Source: Pyrenochaeta sp. MPI-SDFR-AT-0127 (lineage: Eukaryota > Ascomycota > Dothideomycetes > Pleosporales > Cucurbitariaceae). Taken from it: a stretch of DNA of 64,000 nt. How positions within the stretch are numbered: position 1 is the first letter of the stretch; each line of letters starts with the position of its first letter. Shown here piece by piece: positions 33,155 to 44,329 of the stretch. The position numbers and the translations under genes are program-made. Location of the stretch: positions 868,001 to 932,000 of the forward strand of contig JAGTJM010000006.1 in NCBI GenBank assembly GCA_020747015.1. Reading direction: 5' to 3'. A model generated the notes under the pieces. That model was not told where the DNA came from and ran no database searches. It saw nothing but the letters and a program-made list of their open reading frames with translations.

Positions 33155-35011
33155 TTATACATATGCTAAGGTGTGGTCATCTCGGATTGTTGCTATTTGG
33201 AGTTAGCATTCTTATTTTAATGAGCTATAAGTGAAGGGTACATACCATTTACACCCAATGATACCTCAGCGCCAGCTACTGAACTTCCAGTCACGATGAG
33301 CTCCCCGATGGACTGTTCATCAGTGGTTTTGTGCTGTGCTGTATCCCTCAACTTGATCTCCACACAACTTAGGGGGACGCCGAAATGGCTGTGCTTGTTC
33401 AGTGGTGTAGTTCCCGTCCTATAGTCGTAAATATTCGTTTGTGCGACGGCCCCAGCAACCTTGGCGGTTGTCAAGGCGTATACGACGCGTGCCTTTGTGT
33501 AGATGCGTAGGTCAGAGAGGTCTTCTGAACTCAGCGGAGGCGTATTTAACCCAGCTCGCTCAGAAATGAATACGAGACGCAGCTTTCCAGGCGCACTGCC
33601 AATGTTTGCCCTTGTCGGTGCATTCAGCTGGGTCAAGAATGTGTCGGTTGGCAATCGGCCGGCGGTCAACATGCGCGTTTCAAGGTAGTGAGCAAATTTC
33701 TTGGGGCCACTGGTAATGGCTGTATTTGTAGTACTGTGTAGTTTTGCGGCGGTCTCGGCGGAAACGACGACTACAGTGGGGGCAATCGAGCGACTGGCCA
33801 GAGTGAGATCCACACCTGGGCCAGCGACAGAGTTGATGATGACTGTCGAGTGGGAAAAGAGTGCAGCTAGTGTGAGGCATAAGCTGTAGGAATGTGTGAA
33901 GGCGTCGGCGGGTAGAAAAGTGTCTGACGCGTTGAGTCGATGTGCTGCGGGTAGGGAGGTGATGAGCGCGCCAATGGCCGCAACAAGGTTCTATACTGAT
34001 TAGCAAAGTAAAGTTCCGGGTGCATGAACTGCCTTACCTGCTGCGTAAACTCGACAAGTTCGGTGGACTTCCCCACAGCCTCTTGCCAGAGGAACACAAC
34101 ACCTGGGGGCTTTTCGCTAGTCGAGGGGAGTACTGCCGCAGCGCCGTTCTTCTGGTCCTGCACAAGCTCATGCCAGACGGAGACGTCTATCTTTCCGCCA
34201 ATGCCCTCGGGCACCTCACTCCAATCCATATGCCTGCTAGTCTTCTCCACAGTCCAGATGATCTGGCGAAGAGCAGACGCCCCTTGACTGACATCGGCAA
34301 GCGGAACGGAGCCAGCCTCAGCAATCAACGCATCAGCCTTGGTGCGGACGAGGAGGTCAACAAGAGCTGGATGCGGCTGATTGTATGGGATCAGAATCGG
34401 AGTAAAGCCATAGAAGGCGCCAGCGAAAAGTGCAGCGAGGAACTCGACGCTGTTGGGCATGTAGACGGCCACCTTCTTTGCGCCGTGCTGCTGTAGATGC
34501 TTGCCAATGACTGCAATGTCCTTTGTAACTTGGTCAATCTTGTGCTCGGAGACGCCCTCCTTGCCAAAGACGGTCATGATGTTTGCCGTGCCGCTTGAGC
34601 TTGCGCCCTTGTCGAGAGGAATCTCGCCCGTGGCTCGACGCCAGACGTCTCGAAGGTCGCCATCTTTGCCAGCCGAGTACATGGGCGCTCCTGCAGGCTT
34701 TACGGCAAGCCCGGTCCGCAGCGGATCTGGCCAAGGTCAGCTCAAGGACTCGCAGGCGCGGGGAGCAGCGAGCGTGTACAGCCATGTGGAGTTTCGGGTG
34801 ACCTGAAGACAGCGGACTCGCCGGCTTGCCGCACATAGGACGCCTGTGCCTGCCTTGCCAGTAGCAGCGGGTGTGTGTCGGCGTCAGCTGTGTCGACGAT
34901 GACCCAGCCCACGAAGGCGAGCATGGCGACGCTGAGGAGCGACGAGTAGACGTTCCAGCCCGCCAGAAGCTCGGAAATGGTGCCATCGAGCTGTTCGAGA
35001 AGGCCGGCCAT
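33155..35011 (-). CDS. Membrane-anchored AMP-binding-fold protein, probably inactive
   Basis: The fold is that of acyl-CoA synthetases and other adenylating enzymes. Exons are 35011-34780, 34726-34038, 33990-33246 and 33192-33155, giving 567 residues. A membrane span lies at about 22-40 (SLLSVAMLAFVGWVIVD). The family segments RSPETPHGYPLRTGLAV and GKDGDLRDVWRRA follow, then the adenylate-forming N-domain (AKKVAVYMPNSVEFLAALFA). At the nucleotide P-loop, where T-S-G-[ST]-T-G-x-P-K is expected, the sequence reads FLWQEAVGKSTELVEFTQQN. The A5 Y-x-x-T-E motif is replaced by YALTTAKVAG. The protein ends soon after the GELIVTG strand, so the C-terminal domain with the catalytic Lys is missing. Introns 1-3 are GT-AG; the last exon's acceptor is uncertain. 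Divergent from POM34. Confidence 0.85.
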
Positions 35012-35058
35012 GGTTGTCAGTGCGGTGGACGCCAGCCAATGTGAGCATATATATGTCT

Positions 35059-35105
<47 letters not shown>

Positions 35106-35408
35106 TGGAAGAACCACGGAAAACTGCAAGAGTGAGCATCGGCATATGCAAAGCTGACGGCTGCACGGTGACGCGCGGGGTGAATACACGCGGGACTAAC
35201 TGCGTAGGTGCGTAGCGGCCAGGCCACAGGCAGCTAAAGCCATGGTCCGGCCCGCCGACAAGTTTATTGCCAAAACACACGAGTTTGGCTGCACAACCAC
35301 GCCCATCGCATCGCTGGACTCGCCCTCTGCCCACCAGCCATGCCCCGGTGCTAGCCACCGACCTCCCCATCCACACTAACCACTAACTCTTCACAGCAAA
35401 AGCCCGCC
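35012..35408. promoter_or_regulatory. Shared promoter region, AMP-binding-like gene and POM34
   Basis: This 397-bp region lies between two divergent start codons, so it must contain both promoters. It holds a TATATA stretch at about 35047-35053 and a GT/GA microsatellite just inside the side nearer the minus-strand gene. No specific factor site is claimed. Confidence 0.6.
35061..35102. repeat. (GT)n(GA)n microsatellite
   Basis: About six GT units are followed by about fifteen GA units, about 50 bp upstream of the minus-strand start codon, probably within its 5' leader or core promoter. Confidence 0.95.
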
Positions 35409-36318
35409 ATGTCGCTGGCGAGACTGGCACAGCCTGCCACCCCCCAGACACGCGCAGCCGCAGCAGCGCAGCCAGAACAACCATACACTCCCAACGGCGC
35501 CTGGAGACACCCCAAGTTCGACGAAATCGCCCGCCGCCAGTACGCCACAACCTTTGACGAGCGCAATGTCAGGGCGATTGTCGCCAATGCTAGCCTGTTG
35601 TTCCTTTCCGTGTACGCCAACGCCATCACCTCCAAGGTGAAGCTGCTCGACTATGCTGCGTACGTCGATTCCTCCCTTGCAGCCTGGTGCTTGCACGCTG
35701 ACTTGACCCAGCACTCCCATTCATGCTCTTGTGACCACGGTTCCGTATAGCGCCTGGGTGATTGTACTAGTCCGCCTAGCCTTCGCCGTCAACATTGCCA
35801 TTGCCTTTGCCCCCCTAGTCCGCCGTTACTACCCCGACGACATTGCCGACATCGCCCTCACCCCTTCGCAACGAGCCGCCATGGGCCTCAAGCAGGACAT
35901 CCTGTCGCCCCAGACCCCCGGTTCTGCATACGCTTCGCCCAACTATGTCACTCCGCCCAGATACCAACGCTCCACGCCGCGCAGCAGCAGCTTCAGCAGC
36001 CAGGCCGACCACAGTTCGCAATCGCCCATAACCGGCAGCCCGCGAGCAAGCCTTGCAAGATCGTCCTCAAACTCGCCCTTCTCCCCAAGCACTACAGGAA
36101 GTCCCCTATTTCAGAAGGCGCTAGGTGGGGGGTCAGCAACGAAGCGGTTGAGCTATGGAGGAGGAAGCCCCATGAGCAGTAGCTTGTTTGGAGATAGTTC
36201 GAGCAGTGTTACGCCTGGCACACCGACGCCATTGACGGGCAAGGCCAGTGTGGGACTGAACAACAAGTGGCTGTATGAGAAGCGACGGGACAGTCCAAGG
36301 AGCAACCTGTTCGCCTAG
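35409..36318 (+). CDS. POM34: Nuclear pore membrane protein POM34
   Basis: Pom34 is a transmembrane nucleoporin that helps anchor the pore complex in the nuclear envelope in fungi. Exons are 35409-35659 and 35751-36318 (GTACGT donor, TATAG acceptor, 91-nt intron), giving 272 residues. The conserved block WRHPKFDEIARRQYATTFDE is followed by two hydrophobic spans (VRAIVANASLLFLSVYANAI and AWVIVLVRLAFAVNIAIAFA). PLVRRYYPDDIADIALTPSQ closes the conserved part. The C-terminal 140 residues are Ser/Pro-rich with Gly (many S-P and T-P pairs), likely exposed and phosphorylated. The protein ends NKWLYEKRRDSPRSNLFA, which matches the family's short C-terminal motif. Confidence 0.92.
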
Positions 36319-36657
36319 GGAAGACAAACTCCCTGGCACCCATGATCGTGTTTCAAATAAAGTGTCGCTCTATACCCTGATATACTGCGCTGGCATAATG
36401 AGGAATGGTTCCTTTTGTTCAATATCGCGCAAATGGCCGTCTACCTGCCTTGCGAATCTTCCAGCCCATCCACATTACAATAAAGCCCAAGGGCTCATTC
36501 AATTGTATCCGTATGAGCAACTCTGAAGTGAAGCGTCAAAAGCTGCAATCGCCACATCTCGTATTTCATTTTAGCCATATAGTATACATGTGAAGTCGTA
36601 CATTTTTCCACGCCAAGTCGTCTGCTTTCCTAGATGCCTCAAAATCCGTCTCAAGTC
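36319..36657. other. Intergenic between convergent genes
   Basis: 3' regions of POM34 and the DUF4748-like gene. Nothing else seen. Confidence 0.5.
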
Positions 36658-37066
36658 CTATGAAAAGCGATCCCCCTTTCGACTCCGATACGCATCACTG
36701 GCCTCATACTTGCTCTTTTCTCTCGCCTTCTGTGCCTCGTCCTCGGGCGCATGCCTGGTCGGCGCCGGATCCTGACTCGCCTCTAGACTTGGATTTCCCT
36801 CCTCTACCCCTCCTCCATGTCCACCCCCTTCTCTCCGCAAGCGTCCCACCTCGCTTGTTACGGATCGCGGCGCAGTCGAGCTCGAGGTTGATGTTGGATT
36901 AAGAGGGGTGGTTGGTGCGGCGTACAGAGTCTGGTGCTCGAGTTCGTATTGGCGTATACGCTTTTGACGGTCGGCTTCGGCCTTGGCTGCACGGTCGGCG
37001 TTTATGCTGCGTTTGGCGAAGAAGTAGGCACCGCCGCCGGCGACTATGAGGGTGGCCCAACCGTAG
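36658..37066 (-). CDS. DUF4748-like small membrane protein (5' end unresolved)
   Basis: The sequence resembles a small fungal protein family (DUF4748) of unknown function, thought to be mitochondrial. The main exon runs from 37066 to the stop at 36658 (136 codons). It opens with SYGWATLIVAGGGAYFFAKR, a Gly-rich single membrane span, then INADRAAKAEADRQKRIRQY, the charged helix typical of the family. A disordered, Ser/Pro/Gly-rich tail follows, ending KYEASDAYRSRKGDRFS. An in-frame stop just upstream of the span, together with a GTAG acceptor at 37067-37070, shows that a short first exon lies further upstream. A candidate MNT start near 37340 with a GTATGT donor did not match in phase, so the first exon is left open. 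Confidence 0.75.
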
Positions 37067-38320
37067 CTACCACTTGGTCAGTACAGACCTTTGGGCAGCC
37101 CGTCAAGTGAGAAGGCATGGGTATTGTCGCGGAGTGGACAGGTGTTCAGGCTTGACGGATGGCAAAAGCGAGCGAATTGAATGCAGTGTGCGGCGCATGT
37201 AACGCGGATTCGAAACTTGGGAAGGGGTGAAATGGCGTGAGCTCCAAAGCTGGAGTCGGACATGTGACGTACTACACTGATTTGACCTGGAAACCCATTA
37301 GCTATGCGTTCGGATTTTGGAAACTCTGCATGGAACATACCGTGTTCATGTTTGCGAAACCTGGGCACGCTCCTAGACCGATGAGCCGTAGTGTTAGGAA
37401 GCTTGGTTGGGCTTTTGCGGCGGTCAATGAGTTTTCTGTGCGATGATGAAAGTGGTCTGATGTCCTTGGGCGTGGTCGGAGATGGCTCGGATCAGGGCGG
37501 CCTTGCCTGCTTCTCGCACCAACAGAATACAGGTCCACGGGGAAAGAAGCTCAAACGGACTTTGCTGGTATGACCTCCTTGGCCCGATTTGCGCCTACAT
37601 GTTTGAAAGCGATCTGCACTAATCATTCTGCCTATGCCTGTTTGGGGCAATGATTTTCTTCCCCAACATTACCCTCCAGGCAAACGCTTGCCAAAACGGC
37701 CCGCGTACAAGAACAGGGCAAGCACCATCTGCTGTGATACATCGCCCCACGAGCGTGTAACAAACGAAATCCACCATGTTGTGGACTCCAGCCTGCTCTA
37801 TCCCCAGAGCTCCAGACGACATGGCTTTGGAAGTTTGGAGTGGGTGGAGGCGCTTCACCGTTGCACTTCCACGACAGTGACAAGCGAGGGCACCCCACGA
37901 AGAACCAACAAGCAAGCACTCTGCCAACGTTGCTTAGCGTGCCAGAGGCACTTTCCACCCACTCATCCGCCCTTTCGAAGGGGTTGAAGAGGGTATACAG
38001 GCAACAAGTGCCTGGATGCCCTTTTCTGGTCATACCTGGAAGACGTCTCAAGGTAGTGGGCACCACCATGGGCGTTGAACAGGATTGCTCAGGCGCTGTT
38101 GAGCCTGGCAAAGTCCTCAGGATCAATATATATATCCAGCACGAGATCGGTAGATGCACTTCACTTCTACCAACCACTTCATTTCTTTCATCGAGCATTC
38201 TTTGGCTTCACACGGCATATAGTCCGTTCGCCCCATCGTTCTAGTACTTGACATTCCATTCATTCCAAGTTCCTTCTATTTAGAGCGCTGGTCGCATATT
38301 ATATCTCGACACCAATCAAA
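37067..38320. other. Intergenic; first exon of DUF4748-like gene and Egh16-like promoter
   Basis: The proximal 300 bases should include the missing first exon of the minus-strand DUF4748-like gene. The rest has only short frames. A TATA-like stretch lies at 38127-38135. Confidence 0.45.
38127..38135 (+). promoter_or_regulatory. TATA-like element upstream of Egh16-like gene
   Basis: The stretch tatatatat lies about 186 bp before the start codon at 38321, within the range for fungal TATA boxes. It could equally be a chance AT run. Confidence 0.35.
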
Positions 38321-39761
38321 ATGTATTACTCTGCTACCTCTTTCGCGCTAGCCGCATTCATTACCACTGTCCATTCGCACGCAGCTATTCTCGCTGCGGT
38401 CGGTGACTCGGGTGAGAGTCGAGGATTCTTAGGTAGGCTTTCGCTCTGATCTGTCATGCACTCACAGCCAAGACTCGTTCATTCTGTTTGCTCACACCAT
38501 ACACAGTCAATCCTGACGTTGCCCGCAACTGCACGACCATCTCCCCTTGTCAGCAAGATGCTACCATTATTCGAGACAACGAAATCGCCCAGAACATTGT
38601 CAATAAATGCGGACGAACTCAGCTCAATGGTAACATCGACGTTGGCGCAGAAACAGAGAACGAGCTTGCAGCTGGTCGGATGACTACCGTGTCTGCTGGC
38701 TCAATGCTAGCTGTCACCATTCATCAGGTACAAATGAACTCCATGCCTGCCATACATCGATTAACACCGCGATTCAGGTCAATGCCGATGGAGCGGGCCC
38801 ATTCGAGTGCGAGCTTGATGAAACAAGCAATGCTGGGTCTACCTTAACTCCCTTGGTAGTATCCAACAATATACCTGGCGCCAATGGTTTCTCGCAGACC
38901 AAGGAGCAGGCCTTCACTATCAATGTTCAGATGCCACAGAACTTTAACTGTATTGGATCCTCCACAGGCAATATTTGTGCGGTGCGATGCCGTAACAATG
39001 CGCTTGCTGGACCATTTGGAGGCTGCTTTGCCGTTCAACAGACTGATGGAACAGGCCGAGTAGATTCGAGTCCTTCTGGTAAGATCCCGTCTTCTACTTA
39101 CCCCTTCCTAGTAATCTGATATCTCCCATGTATGCGGGCTAACCACATCAATAGCGATAGAGACGGCAGGAACCCTTGAAGGCGTTGCGGCCCAGACGCT
39201 GCAAAATCAAAAGGATTTCCCGGCAGCTGTCGCTGCAAACCAAGCCGCTGGTGCCGCTGGTGGCAATGCGGGTGCAAGCGCCATCTCCGGTGCGTTTAAC
39301 TTTACCCTCTGCCGTTTTGATATCCTGCCGGTACGATTCTAACCTTTTTCGCAGCACTTATCACTGCTACGGTTGATCCAGCCCTCGCGGCAACGGCCGC
39401 CGCCGCCGCCGCCGCCGCCGGCAATGGTAACGGTAACGGTAACGGGAAGCAAAACGCGAATGGCAATCAAAGAGGCAACGGAAACGGTGGAAATGGCAAC
39501 CAGAATGGCAATCAGGGCGCAAATGGAGACGCCAATGCTAATGGACAGGCAAACGCTGGAAAGGCGAATGCTGGACAGGCGAATGCTGGACAGGCGAATG
39601 CTGGACAAGTCAATGCCGGAAATGCAAATGCTGGACAAGCTAATGCTAACGGAAAGACCAACGGAAATGGAAGAGGCAATACAAATGGAAATGCTAATGG
39701 AAATGGACGAGGCAAGCAAAACAACAGGATGAAGAGGGAGAGGCGGTCGAGATTTTTGTGA
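38321..39761 (+). CDS. Egh16/MAS-like secreted appressorial-type protein
   Basis: The Egh16/gEgh16 family was found in powdery mildew and rice blast and includes proteins expressed on infection structures; the molecular function is unknown. Exons are 38321-38432, 38507-38727, 38778-39078, 39155-39289 and 39355-39761, giving 391 residues. A signal peptide (SFALAAFITTVHSHA) precedes AILAAVGDSGESRGFLVNPD. The core has paired Cys and the family blocks CQQDATIIRDNEIAQN, NKCGRTQLNG, VTIHQVNADGAGPFECELDE and VRCRNNALAGPFGGCFAVQQ. The C-terminal third is low complexity: an Ala run, then Asn/Gly/Gln repeats with a 15-nt unit, and finally the basic end MKRERRSRFL. All four introns are GT-AG and preserve the blocks. 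It may be a cell-surface or secreted protein in host contact. Confidence 0.92.
39396..39419 (+). repeat. (GCC)8 trinucleotide repeat encoding polyalanine
   Basis: Eight GCC codons in a row in the last exon of the Egh16-like gene. Confidence 0.9.
39543..39647 (+). repeat. Seven in-frame copies of a 15-nt coding repeat
   Basis: Units begin at 39543, 39558, 39573, 39588, 39603, 39618 and 39633. The consensus is ggacaggcgaatgct and encodes G-Q-A-N-A. Two central copies are identical and the outer ones have diverged, as expected of slippage followed by mutation. Confidence 0.93.
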
Positions 39762-40375
39762 AGAACTTGCACATTGCCAAATGGCGTGCCTATCGAATGG
39801 ACCAATGGCTGCTGAAGGATTGGAATGTGGCAGATGAGCACTCTGGGGAAGCTTGACGCTTCGAAAAGGCTGGCCCGCTTCGAATTACAATGTATATACC
39901 TTTTTGATGAAACCAAAGCTTTGGGAAGCAACAATCTCGTTGAATATTTTTGATGGCCGCTATTTGCGAGGTGGAGTTTGTGAGAATGATGATGAGTGTG
40001 CAAAGCGCATGGAGAGATTCAGAGCTGACCCATTCTTGGTCGTCTCAATGAGCTGACGTCGCTTAGATGTATCCGCTAGGAGGGCTTGCGCTCGCGTTGT
40101 GAGTGGTTGCGTCGGAAGAAGGAAACGGTAATCAGGGCTAGCACCGGCGTTTCTCCACATTTGTACCCCAGCCCACTTGGACGATGACTTTATCTTATCG
40201 CGCTTGGCCACAGATATCGGCCTGTAACACAAATCGTCCGCCGAGGATCAGTATCGGCTCGTGCAGTGATAAAAAGGGCGCGGTTGCCCGCCGCATAGCA
40301 GACTCGAGGGGATTCTGGTTCTGCAGCTACTTCTTGTTCAGCCGTCCAGACGATTAGCCTGCAGGCGTATACAAG
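39762..40375. other. Intergenic, no supported gene
   Basis: 3' region of the Egh16-like gene and promoter of the NCS1 permease gene. Only short frames without motifs. Confidence 0.5.
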
Positions 40376-42242
40376 ATGGCGATCATTGAGAAACCGCACT
40401 TTACCCTTCGGGTGGAGCAAACAAAGTCGGCCTTTGCTGAAGGGAATGCACGATGGTAAGCACTGCATCGTGACAAGGTAAACGTAGTGGTGTGGCATCA
40501 CGTGCTGATGTCGAAACTTGCAGGACGAACAAAGATCTCGACCCGGTCCCTCGACACGCACGCAAGTGGGGTGTGACAAGCTTCATCTCTTACTGGGTTT
40601 CCGATGCATTCAAGTGCGAATTCCTCCTGGCCTGCTAGTCACAGAACGTATTTCTGACAAAACATAAAGCGCTGCAACCTGGCAATTCGCATCAAGTATC
40701 ATTGCCATCGGTACTGTGCCGCCCATTCTGCATCATTACCTCCAGATCTGCCGCTGACTCCCATCCAGGCCTCACATGGCGCGAATCCCTCGGCATAGTC
40801 GCCTTGGCTTTCTTCATCATCTCCTTCGTCATTGCTCTCAACGGTGCCATTGGCGTGATTCACCATACCCCGTTCCCCGTCCTTGCCCGCGCATCCTGGG
40901 GGTTTTGGGGCTCCTACATCGCCATCATCTCGCGCGCCATCCTCGCCATCTTCTGGTTCTCGATCCAGAACATGAACGGTGCCAACGCCGTCAAAGTCAT
41001 GATTGCTGCCATTTGGCCTTCATTCCTTACCATGCACAATGGAATCCCCGAAGCCCAGGGTATTGAGACGAACACCATGATTAGTTTCTTCTTATTCTGG
41101 TCGGCAAGTATCCCGTTTTTGTGCATGCATCCAAACACGCTACGATGGTTGTTCCTGGCCAAGACAATCATTGTTCCCATTGCATGGATTGCAATCTTGA
41201 TTTGGGCATTCAAGGCCACAGATGGTGGAGAGATATTCAACCAAAAGGCCACTCTTTCAGGCAGTGCATACTCATGGGCCTTTCTCTCCAGTTTGACTTC
41301 AGTCATTGGAAACTTTGCAACGCTCTCAGTCAATCAGGTACCTTCTTAACGACTCCTGAATCTGCTGTTTTGGCTGACAATACCAAACAGGCTGATTTCT
41401 CTCGTTACTCCCGCGTCAGTGTGAAGTGGCAGCTCATCTATGTCCCCTTCCTCCCCCTCGTCTTCACCTTCATTGCTTTTATTGGAGTCGCAGCAACATC
41501 CGCCGGCGCTGTCAAGTATGGCGAGCTCAACTGGGATCCCATGGCACTGATTTCGCACTGGGATAATCGAGCCTGCCGCTTCTTTGCTGCATTTAGCTTT
41601 GCACTCGCCGCCCTCGGTGTCAACATTTCAGCCAACTCGCTCTCTGCTGCAAATGACCTAATGGCACTCTTCCCGCAGTACATTAATATCCGTCGCGGTC
41701 AGTTAATATGTGCAGTCGTTGCGTGGGCTTTGGTGCCGTGGAAGATTTTGAAGAGCGCAGGGAGCTTCCTGAACTTTATGGCTGCGTATGCTGTGTTTCT
41801 GGGCCCAATTGCTGCGATCTTGGTCTTCGACTTCTGGGTTGTCCACAAGGGCAAATATGACACAATGGCACTTTACCAACCGCATGGAATTTACCGCTAC
41901 ACGGGCGGCTGTAACTGGCGTGCTATTGTATCCTTCATCATCGGTGTTGCGCCGAATTTGCCCGGCTTTATTCAGTCCATAAATCCCAGCATCGACGCGG
42001 GTGTTGGTGCAAGGCCATACAGCTTCGGATGGCTGCTAGGGTTTACGGCAACCAGCATTGTGTACCTGGTATTGGAGCTGTTTGTAGCACCGCCAAACGA
42101 GACGTTCATAGAAAAGGCGGTGTTACCAGATGAAGTGTATGATGACCAGGGCCTAGTGGATGAAAGAACTAGTGAGGGAAGCAGAGAAGAGCCGAGGACG
42201 GATAAGCCCGGATGGAAGGCGAGGCTGGACCGCATCTTGTAG
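40376..42242 (+). CDS. NCS1 nucleobase/allantoin-type permease
   Basis: NCS1 transporters carry uracil, allantoin, cytosine, thiamine or related compounds across the plasma membrane. Exons are 40376-40455, 40524-40613, 40670-40710, 40769-41337 and 41391-42242, giving 543 residues. Joining the first exons restores NARWTNKDLDPVPRHARKWG, then FISYWVSDAFNAATWQFASS and LTWRESLGIVALAFFIISF, the conserved start of TM1-TM2. HHTPFPVLARASWGFWGSY contains the family Pro and Arg. LSVNQADFSRYSR is the signature after TM6 and INIRRGQLICAV another. Roughly twelve membrane spans are visible, with a charged cytoplasmic tail. The sequence resembles the Fur-type branch, but I cannot fix the substrate. All introns are GT-AG (53-68 nt). 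Confidence 0.93.
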
Positions 42243-43571
42243 TTCAGCAAAGCGAGATGTTGCTCATAACTAGTCAATAGGGCAAATAGTTAAAGCTTAG
42301 CGAACCGAGTGGTCTGAACGATCAAGGTATTCCCTGCACGCATGGTATGATACAAGTCCGGGTACCACGCCTTACCTGCGTCAAAGAAGCACGAATAGCA
42401 ACTGGCCAAGCTGACAAGGCACGAAAGTCTACACAAGACGCGTAACCAACAGTGCGTTGCCCCACATTATTCTTACATTCCAAACCGTGATAAAGCGTGG
42501 GAGTATGATCTTAGTACAAGTCATGTGGATAAAACCCCGCTGGGCTGGCTGAGATGCGGTGCCAAGACTATTTGGACAACGAAATCTGACAAGACAATAC
42601 AAGGCCACGCACAGACGACACGCAAGACCTGTATCTGCATCTTGATCCACAATGGACGCCATCCACGAAGGAGTGCAGTGCAAGAGGTTGCGCATACATC
42701 GACAATCGCCCTTGATTCCTACCAAATATGATCGTCATCCGGGGTTTCCTCTTCCAGTGCCTGCATGCTTCCCTCGCAACCTCCAAACTTCCACTCCAAG
42801 CTCGGCATCTTTGCATTGTCAACCGAGAGATCGAACCCACGTTGAAGATCATGTAGTGAACCGATCACTTTGATGAGTTTCTCTGGGGCAAGATGACGCA
42901 CATCAGGTGCCGGCATATGCGTGTAAGGTGCACATCTCACGTTTGCCCTCCGCGTTTTCTCCCCACCTCATTCTCCGAAGCCGTGTCTCGCGCCTAACCC
43001 CACCACCCTTTCTCAGCACAGTACAATCTGTCGGAGACACATGGATCATCAGCCAATCCCATGGATTTTTCATTTCGTATCCTTTGTCTAAATGCGTCCC
43101 CTTTGATTCCCAATGATGAATTCCCTGTAGCACTCAACCCTGCCTGTAAGGCTGAGTTTGCCCTGCAGTGAGTTTTGGTCCAATGATGCTGTCGTGCAAC
43201 CAGACTGCCGAGAATTTGTCATGTCTTGAACGCGTAAGCGCATGCCTGTCATCCGTACGTTGTTGATCGAGGTGATCGTGGGTTGTGGAGTTTGGGTGAT
43301 AGTCCCCCGGTACCCCTCCGGATGGGCTCTATGACGGACTCGCAGCTCAATTCAACGTGCCCAATGACAGCTAGGGACGCGTATGCTGTGCTGAGGGTAT
43401 TTGAAGCCAAGGGTCTCGCGTGGTTTTGACGATAGATTGTGTTGCGTCGAAACTCGGAGTTCTACTAATCGACAAGGTTGAAACGTACTTCTTCTTGTCC
43501 GTCTATCGAAGCCCTCCAATAGTCGTTTCCCAAATATCGATTGAAGAGCAAGGATATACAATACAGACAGG
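42243..43571. other. Intergenic, no supported gene
   Basis: Between the NCS1 permease and the Trp-rich protein gene. Several short frames on both strands have no motifs. A TTCGAT-like box near 42830 was checked as a tRNA and rejected. Confidence 0.5.
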
Positions 43572-44329
43572 ATGAGATTGAACTTCACCACCATTGCGAC
43601 TCTCATCGTTCCAATTGTTTCGCAAAGCATAACCAGTCCTCCTGCTGCAACAAGCACGGACGACTGGTTTGGCCCACCATGGGCGACCACAGACCCTGCT
43701 AAATGGTCCTCCATCTATAATTCGCTGCTTTCTGCGGGCAAGATCCCATCCACACTCACAGCGGCGCCCTGGCCAACTGGCAGTTGGGGACCTGGCCAAG
43801 GTCCGTGGGACCCAGGACATGGTCCTGGTGGCCCTGGTGGTCCTGGCGGTCCTGGCGGCCCTGGTAGGCATTGGGGAGGTACGTACCTAGATCTATTTGC
43901 CTATCAATTTGATAACTCAACTGACGACTCTCTACAGGACCTGACGGTTACGGTCCCTGGGGCTCCTCAAATTGGGGACCATGGAGCGACTGGTCCACAA
44001 AATCAGACTGGCGCAATGGTCCTTGGACTGCCTGGTGGGGTGGTAGTGCGTGTCCTCCAACTGACTGGCCTGGGTGGACGGCTGGGCACTGGAGCACGAA
44101 AGCGCCATGGACGACATGGTCTGGTTGCTCGGCGACAACAACGGCAACAAGTGTTGTAACAACGACAGTCAATGGGAGCGTTGTGACAACGACGGCGTAT
44201 GGACTTCAGGTTGCGGCGGCGAGTGCAAGCGCGTTGGGGAGTGGAAGCACTGGAGGGATGCCGGCGGTTACTGCAGGAGTGGGTATGGCTGTTGGTGCTG
44301 CAGTACTAGGACTTGCTGTTGGGCTCTAG
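43572..44329 (+). CDS. Trp-rich secreted or GPI-anchored surface protein
   Basis: I do not know the family's function, but similar Trp-rich secreted proteins are common in filamentous ascomycetes. Exons are 43572-43878 and 43938-44329 (GTACGT donor, CAG acceptor), giving 232 residues. A signal peptide (MRLNFTTIATLIVPIVSQS) is followed by a short globular part (WFGPPWATTDPAKWSSIYNS). A Gly-Pro run (GPGGPGGPGGPG) is interrupted by the intron's insertion point. A Trp-dense block follows (GPWSDWSTKSDW, WTAWWGGSACPPTDW, APWTTWSGC). A Thr/Val stretch (SVVTTTVNGSVVTTTAYG) leads to a Ser/Ala/Gly region and a terminal hydrophobic span (GMAVGAAVLGLAVGL) with no charged tail, which fits a GPI signal. 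It is likely a wall or surface protein. Confidence 0.82.

Noticed and set aside
39543..39647. Regular repeats that could suggest a CRISPR-like array
   Set aside because: Units are contiguous without spacers, in frame and coding, in a eukaryotic gene.
42820..42850. tRNA-like B-box (GTTCGAT on the minus strand)
   Set aside because: The flanking bases do not form a T-stem and no cloverleaf fits upstream.
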